NCBI RefSeq assembly: GCF_030730875.1 | Contig: NZ_JAVAMA010000006.1 | Location: 186,001 to 250,000 of the forward strand | DNA length: 64,000 nt | Reading direction: 5' to 3' | Source: Sphingomonas sp. DG1-23 | GTDB taxonomy: Bacteria; Pseudomonadota; Alphaproteobacteria; Sphingomonadales; Sphingomonadaceae | In this document: in pieces, positions 1 through 6,964 of the stretch | Layout: the number at the start of each line of letters is the position of its first letter | How positions within the stretch are numbered: position 1 is the first letter of the stretch | Position numbers and translations under genes: made by a program | The notes under the pieces: model-generated | Database searches by the model: none | The model's input: only the letters and a program-made list of their open reading frames with translations | What the model was told of the DNA's origin: nothing

Positions 1-372
1 GCCATAAGCGGAAAGCGCCCGTCCCATCTTCGCGATCACGTCGGAAGAGGCGAGTTCCTTCTCGAGCAGCGCGGCGCCTTCGGGATCCTTCTTGCGCGTC
101 TTCGCGACGAACTGGGCGAAATTGGCGCGGCGGCGCTCGATCGAGGGCTTGTAGGTCAGCCGCGCGGTCGGGGCCGGGGCGACGCGGACGCGGCCGCTGC
201 CACGGCGGTTGACCGACACCGATTCCTGTGCCGCCTCGTCCATCGCGGTCCCATGCGCGATGCCCGACATCAGGCCACCCCAATCGACTCCGTCTTGTGC
301 GGCTGCCGGTGCCGCCAGAGCGAGCGCCGAGGCGAGGACGAAGGTGCGGGCGAGGGGACCGGGGCGATGCAT
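1..372 (-). CDS. DUF6683-like exported protein (3' end outside window)
   Basis: Partial gene: 124 codons are visible from the ATG, and the C-terminus lies beyond the window edge. The N-terminus is a clear Sec signal peptide (basic start, LALAAPAAAQ cleavage region), so the product is exported. The mature part contains Y-K-P-S, FAQFVAKTRKKDPEGAALLE and DVIAKMGRALSAYG, which resemble the DUF6683 family from memory; no function is known to me. It lies downstream of the putative secreted protein of the type III cluster in the same orientation, with a hairpin between them, so membership in the cluster is possible but unproven. No catalytic motif is visible. Confidence 0.6.
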   Translation of the reverse strand, partial: MHRPGPLARTFVLASALALAAPAAAQDGVDWGGLMSGIAHGTAMDEAAQESVSVNRRGSGRVRVAPAPTARLTYKPSIERRRANFAQFVAKTRKKDPEGAALLEKELASSDVIAKMGRALSAYG

Positions 373-415
373 GAGCGGCTCCTGAAGTTACGCGTGCGGG
401 AAAAGGGTAACGCCC

Positions 416-433
416 CGGGATCTTGCGATCCCG
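416..433 (-). terminator. GC-rich hairpin between two minus-strand genes
   Basis: CGGGATC and GATCCCG form a perfect 7-base-pair stem with a TTGC loop, 28 bases past the stop codon of the secreted-protein gene. There is no following U-run on the minus strand, so this may be a weak terminator or an RNA-stabilising hairpin. Confidence 0.35.
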
Positions 434-460
434 AGGCGCATTTTCGCCAGAGGCGGGGGG

Positions 461-1066
461 TTACTGCTTGCGGGCACCTTGTCCGAGCGCCTCGCCGAGG
501 GTCTTGATGACGGTGTTCGAAGCCGAGAAGAACTGGTTGAACTCCTGCGACTTCGCGCTGAACTTGAGATTTTCCGACGCCTTGTTCTCGCCCTCGCCGA
601 GATTTTTGGACATCTTGTCCATCTCGTTGGCGAGCTTGTCGGCGGTCTTGCCCAGTGCTTCGGCGATCGCCATCAGCCAGCTGCGGCCGCCACCGGCCTT
701 GGCTTCCTTGGCTTCCTTGCTCTCCGAGGCGCGGGTCGCGATGTCGGCGATCTCGTCGTTGATGTTGCGCTCGGCATCGGCGCGCTCGAACGGCGACGCG
801 CCGGTGCGGTCGGCGATCTCGGAGACGACCTCGCCGATATTGCGAGTCGCGCCGCGGGTGTCACCCATCGAGGCGCAGAAGGCGCCCTGAGCGAGATCGA
901 TAGTCGACTGCGGCAGGCCGAGCTTGTCGCCGATCTGCTGAATGATCTGCTGGCCGACCGCCGACATCAGCGTGCGCGCCGCCATCGCGGCCCAGCCGCC
1001 GGGGCCCATTGCCAACATCGCCAGGTTGGTCGGGTTCACTACGCTGCTCAAAATGCCACCAAACAT
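461..1066 (-). CDS. Probable type III secreted protein of unknown role
   Basis: A 201-residue protein I do not recognise. The start is the ATG preceded by GTAGGAGTAAGGCG, a good Shine-Dalgarno sequence; an upstream in-frame ATG at 1138 has no such support. Residues 1-60 are glycine-, alanine- and methionine-rich and mildly hydrophobic (NPTNLAMLAMGPGGWAAM, then GQQIIQQIGDKLGL). The C-terminal half is charged and probably helical (NEMDKMSKNLGEGENKASENL). No signal peptide is seen, which fits secretion by the adjacent type III apparatus. Position at the end of the sctU-T/luxR block and a 15-base dyad upstream that is shared with the effector promoters suggest an effector, translocator or filament-like component. 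This role is inference. Confidence 0.55.
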   Translation of the reverse strand: MFGGILSSVVNPTNLAMLAMGPGGWAAMAARTLMSAVGQQIIQQIGDKLGLPQSTIDLAQGAFCASMGDTRGATRNIGEVVSEIADRTGASPFERADAERNINDEIADIATRASESKEAKEAKAGGGRSWLMAIAEALGKTADKLANEMDKMSKNLGEGENKASENLKFSAKSQEFNQFFSASNTVIKTLGEALGQGARKQ

Positions 1067-1190
1067 CGCCTTACTCCTACACGAGGGCGGCGCCGCCGCC
1101 GGATGGTTCAGGTGCCGATGCGCCTGATCGACCATCACCTTTCAGCATTTTTCCTCGGGCCTTGCTCTCCGCGAAACGATTAGGGACGGC

Positions 1191-1205
1191 TAGTCGATCC
1201 GATTA
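1191..1205. promoter_or_regulatory. Inverted repeat, candidate LuxR-type operator (site 1)
   Basis: TAGTCGATCCGATTA differs at one position from the perfect dyad TAATCG-ATC-CGATTA at 19126-19140. A direct repeat CGATTAGG (1177-1184 and 1200-1207) overlaps it. It lies between the end of the luxR-type gene and the secreted-protein gene that starts at 1066, on the side where that gene's promoter must be. Confidence 0.55.
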
Positions 1206-1208
1206 GGA

Positions 1209-1547
1209 TCAGTCTGAAGGGTAGAAGAGCAGGCCTGCCAGCGCCGCGAGTTCGCGCATGCCGTCGAGTTCGAGCTTGCGCGCGACGTTGGACAAATGGA
1301 CGCGCACGGTGTTCTCCGCCATCAGCAGCAAGGTCGCGATGTCGCCGTTCGAACGACCCCAGCCGAGAAAGCGGATGCAGGTGATCTCGGTCGGAGTGAG
1401 GCGAAGCAGCGCCTCGCGGTGTCGCCTGGGCACGCGGGCGGCCTCGATCATATGCTCGCCCAGGGCGACGCGTTCCGGCGCGCCGGGCATCGCGTCCGCC
1501 TTGCGCAGCAACTCGGCGATCGCGGCGAGGCGTTCGTCCTCGGTCAT
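1209..1547 (-). CDS. Single-domain LuxR/GerE-type transcriptional regulator
   Basis: A 112-residue protein whose C-terminal ~65 residues are a LuxR/GerE helix-turn-helix: RLTPTEITCIRFLGWGRSNGDIATLLLMAENTVR is split over the turn, then VHLSNVARKLELDGMREL. This matches the family pattern L-T-x-x-E-x...G-x-S-N-x-x-I-A...T-V-x-x-H-x-x-x-I-x-x-K-L. No receiver or autoinducer-binding domain is present. An alternative TTG start at 1577 would overlap the sctT stop (TTGA) and add ten residues; neither start has a strong Shine-Dalgarno. As the last gene of the sctU-T block and the only regulator in the cluster, it is a good candidate for local control of the secretion system, probably through the TAATCG-N3-CGATTA dyads. 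That target assignment is inference. Confidence 0.8.
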   Translation of the reverse strand: MTEDERLAAIAELLRKADAMPGAPERVALGEHMIEAARVPRRHREALLRLTPTEITCIRFLGWGRSNGDIATLLLMAENTVRVHLSNVARKLELDGMRELAALAGLLFYPSD

Positions 1548-1573
1548 CGGCGCGGAGGCAGGGGCGGCGGCGT

Positions 1574-2350
1574 TCAATGGATCAGCCCGCGCAGGATGTT
1601 GAGGATCAGGTCCGGGCGGCTGAGGATGTCGCGGGTGATCGCCTCGATGAACGAGCCGACCAGCAGCAGCACGATCGCCGTGGCGGCGAAGGCCTTGATC
1701 GACATCGACAGCGTGAAGACGTTGAGTTGCTGGGCGAAGCGGTTGATCAGGCCCAGACCGAGATCGATCAGGAACAATACGGTCAGCACCGGCGCGGCGA
1801 ACAAGGTCGCGAGCACCATCATCCGGCCGAACTCGGCCTCGAACAGCCCGAGCCCGCGGGCGTCGAGCGTCGGCATCGGTGCCGCGACCGGCCAAAGCGC
1901 ATAGCTTTCCATCAGGACATGGACCAGCAGCGACAGTCCGCCCGAGAAGATGAAGACGATTCCGGCCAGCCGGCCGAGGAACGCGCCGTTGAGCGAGGTC
2001 TGGTGCCCCGACAGCGGATCGACGATCTGCGCCATCGTCGCGCCGACCTTGGTGTCGACGATCTGCCCGGCAGCCTCGAGCGCCCAGAGCACCGATCCGA
2101 AGAAGAAGCCGATGACCAGTCCGACGAACACTTCCTTGGCGAACATCGTCGCCCATTGGCCCGGGCCGAGCATCGAGACGTCGAGCGTCGGCTGGAGCGT
2201 CAAGGAGACGATGCCCAGCGAGACGAGGATCGAATTGCGCACCATTGCCGGGATCAGATCGGGCGAGAAGATCGGCATCAGCATGAAGGCGACCGCGATC
2301 CGCGCGGTCGCCACGCCGAGCAGGAGCATCGGATCGCTCCAGCCGGTCAC
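1574..2350 (-). CDS. sctT: Type III secretion export apparatus protein SctT
   Basis: A 258-residue polytopic membrane protein of the FliR/SctT (SpaR/YscT/HrcT) family, which with SctR and SctS forms the export gate in the inner membrane. It begins with a GTG that overlaps the sctS stop (GTGA). Several hydrophobic segments are visible (LLLGVATARIAVAFMLMPIF, VFVGLVIGFFFGSVLWALE, VLATLFAAPVLTVLFLIDL, TAIVLLLVGSF). The family-typical stretch GQIVDTKVGATMAQIVDPLSG follows the third segment. Length is normal for the family. The order R-S-T on the same strand is the conserved flagellar/injectisome order. Confidence 0.95.
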   Translation of the reverse strand: MTGWSDPMLLLGVATARIAVAFMLMPIFSPDLIPAMVRNSILVSLGIVSLTLQPTLDVSMLGPGQWATMFAKEVFVGLVIGFFFGSVLWALEAAGQIVDTKVGATMAQIVDPLSGHQTSLNGAFLGRLAGIVFIFSGGLSLLVHVLMESYALWPVAAPMPTLDARGLGLFEAEFGRMMVLATLFAAPVLTVLFLIDLGLGLINRFAQQLNVFTLSMSIKAFAATAIVLLLVGSFIEAITRDILSRPDLILNILRGLIH

Positions 2351-2616
2351 CGCCGGATCATCGCCGGGAACTCGCTGAAGATGCGATCGCTATAGCGATA
2401 GAGCGAGGCGCCGATCAGCGACGCAGTCACGAACAGGGTGAGCACGATCGCGAAGAATTTGGCGGTATATTGCAGCGTCTGTTCCTGGATCTGCGTCGCC
2501 GCCTGGACGATCGCGACGAGCAGGCCCGCCACCGACGCGACGATGATCGGCGGCGCCGACAGGATCAGCACAAGCCACAGCGCGTCGTTGGTGAGGCTGA
2601 TGAAGTCGCCGTTCAT
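2347..2616 (-). CDS. sctS: Type III secretion export apparatus protein SctS
   Basis: An 89-residue protein with two long hydrophobic helices (LWLVLILSAPPIIVASVAGL and FFAIVLTLFVTASLIGASLY). Between them is the family signature Q-A-A-T-Q-I-Q-E-Q-T-L, typical of FliQ/SctS proteins. It assembles with SctR and SctT into the export gate. A GAGG Shine-Dalgarno lies before the ATG, nine bases downstream of the sctR stop. Length is standard. Confidence 0.95.
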   Translation of the reverse strand: MNGDFISLTNDALWLVLILSAPPIIVASVAGLLVAIVQAATQIQEQTLQYTAKFFAIVLTLFVTASLIGASLYRYSDRIFSEFPAMIRR

Positions 2617-2625
2617 GCGGACACC

Positions 2626-3288
2626 TCAGGCATAGGACAGCACCAGTCCGTGGCTGAGCTTCACCCAGCCATCGACCAGCACGAACAAGAGCAGCTTGAA
2701 CGGCAAGGATATCGTGGTGGGCGACAGCATCATCATCCCCATCGCGAGCAAGATGTTCGAGATGACGAGATCGATGACGAGGAAGGGCAGGAATATCAGG
2801 AAGCCGATCTGGAAGGCGAGGCTCAGTTCCTTCACGACGAAGGCGGGGATGACGATGATCAGATCGCGATCGGTCATCTCCCTGGCGTGCTCGGGATTGC
2901 CGACGCGCTGCGCGGTGCGCAGGAAAAAGGCGCGTTCGTTGGCGTCGCTGTGCTTGATCAGGAATTCGCGCAGCGGCTCCTTGCCGACGTCGACCGCGGT
3001 GCTGATCGACGTGGTGGACTGCATCACGCTGCCTTCGATCTGCCGCGCCGCGATCGCGTCCTGCATCTGCTGCCCGACCGGATACATGACGTAGATCGTC
3101 AGGATCAGCGACAGGCCGTTGAGGACGATATTGGGCGGCACCTGCTGGAGCCCGAGCGCATTGCGCAACAGGCTCAAAGTAACGACGATCTTGGTGAACG
3201 AAGTGACCATCACCGCGACGAAGGGCGCCAGCGCCAGCGCGACGACGACGATCAGCGCGGAGCCGGGCGTGAAGCTCGAGAGTTCCAT
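2626..3288 (-). CDS. sctR: Type III secretion export apparatus protein SctR
   Basis: A 220-residue FliP/SctR family inner-membrane protein. Diagnostic stretches are FTKIVVTLSLLRNALGLQQ-P-P-N, VIPAFVVKELSLAFQIGFLI and FLPFLVIDLVISNILLAMGM-M-M-L-S-P, all highly conserved in the family. The ATG overlaps the stop of sctQ in TGATG, implying translational coupling. Like injectisome SctR proteins it lacks a cleavable signal peptide. An open frame extends upstream of the ATG, but that part overlaps sctQ in another frame and is not needed. Confidence 0.96.
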   Translation of the reverse strand: MELSSFTPGSALIVVVALALAPFVAVMVTSFTKIVVTLSLLRNALGLQQVPPNIVLNGLSLILTIYVMYPVGQQMQDAIAARQIEGSVMQSTTSISTAVDVGKEPLREFLIKHSDANERAFFLRTAQRVGNPEHAREMTDRDLIIVIPAFVVKELSLAFQIGFLIFLPFLVIDLVISNILLAMGMMMLSPTTISLPFKLLLFVLVDGWVKLSHGLVLSYA

Positions 3289-4280
3289 CAATCTTCCCCG
3301 TCGGCCGAAACTCCGGTGATCAGAACGCCGAAACCTTCGCCGACTGCGACCAGCTCGCCCTCGGCGATGCATTGCTCGCCGGCGATGACCCGCACCGGCA
3401 AGGTCCCGCCGGCGGCGGGCAAGGGAAGCACGCTGCCCTTGCCGAGCGTCGCCAGTTCGGCGGCCGTCATCCCCGATCCGATGATCTCGATCGTCGTCGG
3501 CAGACGAACCTCGCTCCATCCGACTTCGCCGCCCGAACCGGCGGGCGCGGAGGCCTCGGGCGGTCCCTCCATAGCGGCATCATCCTGCAAAACGAGCACC
3601 CCCTCCTTGAATGCGATTCGTGCGCGTGGCGCATCGTTGCGGCCCGGCAATGACAACTTCGCGACCGGCACGGCGGTTCCCAAAAGCAAGAGGTCGCCGC
3701 GCGCGATCGAAGCGATGCTCGCGGCGCGGACCTCGGGGCCTTCGAACCGCGCGGTCCAGCGCAGCCTGAGCCCGCCGATCGCAGTGGCGGCGAGCTCGAT
3801 CTCGGCGAGTGGTTCGACCGCCGTCTCGGGTGGAACCGCGAGCAGGAGCCGGTGCTGGATGACGCCATTGGCCGTAGTCGCGTCGAGCCGCAGCAACACC
3901 GGGTCGCCGGCATAGCTTCGGTGCAGGCCCGCGGGCTGGAGCTCGCAGCCGAGCACCAGCTCGAGCGCGCCGACCAGGGGCTCGATCCGTCCGAGCGTCG
4001 CGGCGGCGGCGGCGGCGTCGACGCTGCCCTGCGCGCCGGAAACGCGGGCGAGCGCGCCATCGACCAGCAAGGGCGCAATTTGCACGAGATGCTCGCCGCT
4101 GCGGAACTGGATCCACGCGATCGCCGCGCGTCGGTCGCGCTCGGTGGCCAGCCGCACGCTGGTCTGCAGGTCGTCGATCAGCCGCCGGTTAAGCGCGCCG
4201 ATCAACGTGGTCTGCAGCTGCGCCCGGTTCTGATCGATCGTGCGCAGATTGGCGCGGAGCTGTTCGGGGCGCGCATTCAC
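3288..4280 (-). CDS. sctQ: Type III secretion cytoplasmic-ring (sorting platform) protein SctQ
   Basis: A 330-residue protein with a C-terminal SpoA (FliN-like) domain at about residues 255-325 (EVRLPTTIEIIGSGMTAAEL...GSVLPLP...LPVRVIAGEQCIAEGELVAVGEGFGV), as in FliN/YscQ/HrcQ. The N-terminal ~200 residues are poorly conserved, as usual for SctQ. It forms the cytoplasmic sorting platform with SctK and SctL. Start is GTG, overlapping the stop of the FliO-like gene as GTGA. An internal translation start producing a short SpoA-only form, known in other SctQ genes, is possible but was not demonstrated here. Confidence 0.88.
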   Translation of the reverse strand: MNARPEQLRANLRTIDQNRAQLQTTLIGALNRRLIDDLQTSVRLATERDRRAAIAWIQFRSGEHLVQIAPLLVDGALARVSGAQGSVDAAAAAATLGRIEPLVGALELVLGCELQPAGLHRSYAGDPVLLRLDATTANGVIQHRLLLAVPPETAVEPLAEIELAATAIGGLRLRWTARFEGPEVRAASIASIARGDLLLLGTAVPVAKLSLPGRNDAPRARIAFKEGVLVLQDDAAMEGPPEASAPAGSGGEVGWSEVRLPTTIEIIGSGMTAAELATLGKGSVLPLPAAGGTLPVRVIAGEQCIAEGELVAVGEGFGVLITGVSADGED

Positions 4281-4612
4281 TGGATCGTCTCCGTGGACGG
4301 TGTCTCGACTTCCACCGGCGCAGCGGCCGTGCCGCTCCCCCAGTTGCGCAACAGCGAGATCGATCCCGGCGTGACGCCGACGAGCATCAACTCGCCCTCG
4401 GTCTCGATCAGCACCAGCCGTTCGCGTTGGCCGACCGGGAGCGCGCGGACGAAGCGGATCTGGCGTTCGGCGGTGCCGTCGCGCCCCCCGAGTCCCCGGT
4501 CCTGCCAGCGTCGCAGCGCGCGCAGGCTGACCCAGGCGAGCCCGAGCACCACCGCGAGCGCGATGATCGTCCCGAGCAGCCCGGAAAGCGCAGCGCCGAT
4601 CGTCGAATCCAT
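4277..4612 (-). CDS. FliO-like small membrane protein inside the injectisome cluster
   Basis: A 111-residue protein with one N-terminal transmembrane helix (residues 9-30, LSGLLGTIIALAVVLGLAWV) and a short cytoplasmic domain. The domain carries FVRALPVGQRERLVLIE followed by ELMLVGVTPGSISLL. This is the FliO/MopB pattern (leucine-proline-(I/V)-G-x-x-x-x-L-x-L-V/I-E, then L-L-x-G-V-T), a chaperone for FliP assembly in flagella. FliO is normally absent from injectisomes, so its place between sctU and sctQ is unusual. The ATG was chosen because GAGG precedes it by eight bases; a TTG directly upstream is an alternative. Confidence 0.75.
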   Translation of the reverse strand: MDSTIGAALSGLLGTIIALAVVLGLAWVSLRALRRWQDRGLGGRDGTAERQIRFVRALPVGQRERLVLIETEGELMLVGVTPGSISLLRNWGSGTAAAPVEVETPSTETIQ

Positions 4613-4622
4613 CAATGGGGCC

Positions 4623-5771
4623 TCATTCGTTCGCGTTTATCAGTTCGGGTTCGGTAAGATCGGGCGCGGCCTGGCCGTCGCGGACGCGCTTCGCCCACAG
4701 GATGATCTGGGCGATGGCGTCGAACATGTCGCGCGGGATCAGTTCGTCGGGCGCGCCGTCCTCGTAGAGCTTCCGGGCGACCTGGACGTGGCGGATGATC
4801 GGAATGCCGGCCTCTTCGGCAGCGGCGCGCATCGCCGCGGCGAGTGGACCTTCGCCCTTGGCGGTCATCATCGGGACCGGGCAACTCTCCTGATCGTAAG
4901 CGAGCGCGATGGCGATATGGGTCGGGTTGACGACGAGCACATTGGCGTCGCGCGTCGCGGCGACGGAATTCTGGCTGGCCCATTCTTCATGGAGCTGACG
5001 CCGGCTCGACTTGACGAGGGGGTTGCCCTCATTCTCCTTCGACTCCTCGCGGATGTCGCGCATGCTCATCCGTAGCTTCTTGGTGTAGCTGTGCTTTTGC
5101 CACGCCATGTCGAGCACGGCGACGAGCAGGAAGACGCCGAAGGTCCACAGCAACGCCGTTCGGACCAGCGAACCGGTGTAGAGCAGCACCGAGGCGGCGG
5201 CAGAGCGGCCATCGCTCTCGGCAACGGGAAGCAGCACCGGGCCGGTACGCTCGATGATCTCGGCGAGAGAGCCGCGCAGCACCAGCCAGACGACGAACAC
5301 GATCAGCGCCACCTTGCCGAGGGTCTTGGCGAGTTCGACGAGGTTGTCGACGCTGAACATCCGCTTGAGGCCCTCGACCGGATTGAGCTTGTCGAGCGTG
5401 GGTTTCATCTTCTCGGTGGTGAACACGCCGCCGGCCTGGAGGAATTCGCTGAGCACACCGGTGACTGCAGCGGGGATCAGCGCAACCGCAGTTATGCCGA
5501 CCAACGCCCAGAGCGCGCTCCAGCCGAGTTGCGACAGCGCCGTATGGAACGGCGCATTGCTGCCGATCAGTACGAAGCCGTCGTCGAACAAGGCGACGAT
5601 TTGATTACTTGCATAGCCGGCGCCGAACATCAGTACGATCAGCCAGACGAACAAAGTCGCAGTGGCGGTAATGTCGCGCGATTTGGCGACGTCGCCCTTC
5701 TTGCGCGCGTCGGCCAGCCGCTTGGGCGTCGGCTTTTCAGTCTTGTCGCCGCCGTTGTTCTTCTCGGCCAA
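4623..5771 (-). CDS. sctU: Type III secretion substrate-specificity switch protein SctU
   Basis: A 382-residue FlhB/SctU family protein. The N-terminus has the conserved KTEKPTPKRLADARKKGDVAKS motif in two parts, followed by four hydrophobic segments (about residues 38-60, 85-110, 150-168, 203-222). A cytoplasmic domain contains the autocleavage motif N-P-T-H at residues 282-285, where cleavage between N and P switches substrate class. A TTG start with GGAGG just upstream fits the conserved family N-terminus. It is the first gene of the minus-strand block and faces the divergent promoter region before the lytic transglycosylase. Confidence 0.95.
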   Translation of the reverse strand: MAEKNNGGDKTEKPTPKRLADARKKGDVAKSRDITATATLFVWLIVLMFGAGYASNQIVALFDDGFVLIGSNAPFHTALSQLGWSALWALVGITAVALIPAAVTGVLSEFLQAGGVFTTEKMKPTLDKLNPVEGLKRMFSVDNLVELAKTLGKVALIVFVVWLVLRGSLAEIIERTGPVLLPVAESDGRSAAASVLLYTGSLVRTALLWTFGVFLLVAVLDMAWQKHSYTKKLRMSMRDIREESKENEGNPLVKSSRRQLHEEWASQNSVAATRDANVLVVNPTHIAIALAYDQESCPVPMMTAKGEGPLAAAMRAAAEEAGIPIIRHVQVARKLYEDGAPDELIPRDMFDAIAQIILWAKRVRDGQAAPDLTEPELINANE

Positions 5772-5886
5772 TCGCGCCTCCAGCCATACTCGAGCCTCGC
5801 CCGAACCACGGACGAGAGGAGAAGCGCCAGATGCGTTTGCGCACCCGCCTGCGAGAGGCGCGGCAGCAAGACTTCAAAGGTTGGAG

Positions 5887-5912
5887 CGCAGGACCCTGTT
5901 GCGTACCAAACG
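5887..5912 (+). promoter_or_regulatory. 26-base repeated element, copy A
   Basis: CGCAGGACCC-N3-TTGCG-N2-CCAAACG is repeated at 6191-6216 with 21 of 26 positions identical and in the same orientation, 304 bases away. Placement in the T3SS divergent control region suggests an activator binding site. Confidence 0.5.
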
Positions 5913-5915
5913 GGG

Positions 5916-5932
5916 GCCTTTTCTCAAAAGGC
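5916..5932. promoter_or_regulatory. Perfect inverted repeat GCCTTTT-CTC-AAAAGGC
   Basis: A 7-base-pair perfect dyad with a 3-base centre sits four bases after repeated element copy A. It could be an operator half-site pair or a small RNA hairpin. No gene ends immediately upstream, which argues against a terminator. Confidence 0.4.
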
Positions 5933-6190
5933 TTCACACGGGTCAACTCTCACGGCTTGTACAGATCTGTCACTAAAGCGAAGTAAACTGGTAATTAAAC
6001 CGCCCCGAATCATTTGGCTCACCACGGTGCTGCGCGGGTCGTTTCGGCATCGATACGGTCGCGGATCGAGCGGTGAACTGCCATGTGGCCGGGATGGGTC
6101 GGTCAAAATCCACGACGACCTGACAAAACTAAGGGGTGTTACGTAAGCGTTGATCGAGCTAGTTTTTATTGGCCGGATCAAAGTCCGGAT

Positions 6191-6216
6191 CGCAGGACCC
6201 ACGTGCGAGCCAAACG
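6191..6216 (+). promoter_or_regulatory. 26-base repeated element, copy B
   Basis: Second copy of the element at 5887-5912. It ends 42 bases before the lytic transglycosylase ATG, a distance compatible with an activator site or promoter element for the rightward operon. Confidence 0.5.
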
Positions 6217-6258
6217 ATCGTCAGCAAAGTCCAAAGCGGGCTTGCAGGGAGATCGTGT

Positions 6259-6957
6259 ATGCGCTTTTCAAACTCTGTCCCGCTCGGCGCCGCATTGAAG
6301 TTGATTGCGGCCGGCGGCGCGATCGTAGCGGCTATTCCCGCGCATGCGGGCAATTGCGACGCTGCGGCGATCGGCACGCGCTATGTCGAGGCGCTGCGTT
6401 TCTGTGGTCCGCAGGTCTCGGAAGTTCAGCCCCAGCCTCAGCCCGATTCCGTGGTCCTTCCCGAACGAAGCTCGGTGAGCGTGAGCATGCCCGGATTTCA
6501 GAAGCGGCTGGTCCAGGCCACGCGGGCAGTGCGTTCGCGGCGCGGCGGCGCCAACGACGCCCTGATCGCCTCGGTCGCGTATCGCTATCGCATCAACCCG
6601 CATCTGCTCGCCTCGATGGTCAATGCCGAATCGGCCGGCCGCCAGCGCGCGGTATCGCACAAGGGTGCGCTGGGGCTGATGCAGGTGATGCCGGCGACCG
6701 CGCGGGGCCTTGGCGTCCGCGATCCGCGCGCATTGCTCGACGATCCGGTGCTCGCGATGCACACCGGCGCCAAATATCTGAAGCAGCTGCAGGGCCAGCT
6801 CGGCAATAATGTGCCGCTGGTGGTTGCCGCCTATAATGCCGGCCCGGGTGCGGTGATGAAGGCCGGCCGGAAAGTGCCGCGCTATCGCGAGACCCAGGCC
6901 TATGTGAAGAAAGTCGTCGGCCGCTATCAGGCCGCGCAAAGCGGCAGGGCGCGCTGA
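6259..6957 (+). CDS. T3SS-associated lytic transglycosylase (SLT domain)
   Basis: A 232-residue exported enzyme with an N-terminal signal peptide (residues 1-29, ending PAHAG) and a C-terminal SLT/goose-lysozyme-like domain (about 95-225). The catalytic glutamate lies in SMVNAESAGRQRAVSHKGALG, split here as MVNAESAG and GALGLMQVMPATA, followed by VVAAYNAGPGAV. Such enzymes (IagB, IpgF, EtgA, HpaH) locally open peptidoglycan for injectisome assembly. The ATG was chosen because it begins the signal peptide and is preceded by AGGGAG; an upstream in-frame ATG at 6169 lies in the control region. First gene of the rightward operon, seven bases before sctV. Confidence 0.9.
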   Translation: MRFSNSVPLGAALKLIAAGGAIVAAIPAHAGNCDAAAIGTRYVEALRFCGPQVSEVQPQPQPDSVVLPERSSVSVSMPGFQKRLVQATRAVRSRRGGANDALIASVAYRYRINPHLLASMVNAESAGRQRAVSHKGALGLMQVMPATARGLGVRDPRALLDDPVLAMHTGAKYLKQLQGQLGNNVPLVVAAYNAGPGAVMKAGRKVPRYRETQAYVKKVVGRYQAAQSGRAR

Positions 6958-6964
6958 GGCTCCA

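Larger units (their letters stand above)
5772..6258. promoter_or_regulatory. Divergent control region between the two T3SS operons
   Basis: A 487-base stretch without a convincing gene. It separates sctU (leftward) from the lytic transglycosylase and sctV operon (rightward) and must hold both promoters. It is more AT-rich than the flanks (for example around 5975-6005 and 6160-6180) and contains a duplicated 26-base element and a perfect hairpin, listed separately. I could not assign a confident -35/-10 pair. Confidence 0.7.

Noticed and set aside
1067..1138. Longer start for the secreted protein at 1138
   Set aside because: No ribosome binding site there, whereas GTAGGAG lies directly before the ATG at 1066.
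5887..5912. HrpL/ECF-type promoter (GGAACC-N16-CCAC-like)
   Set aside because: GGACCC and CCAAAC are only nine bases apart, far from the required 15-17 spacing.
6005..6035. Sigma-54 promoter (TGGCTC...GTGCTGC)
   Set aside because: The GG-to-GC distance is off by one base and the flanks do not fit the consensus.
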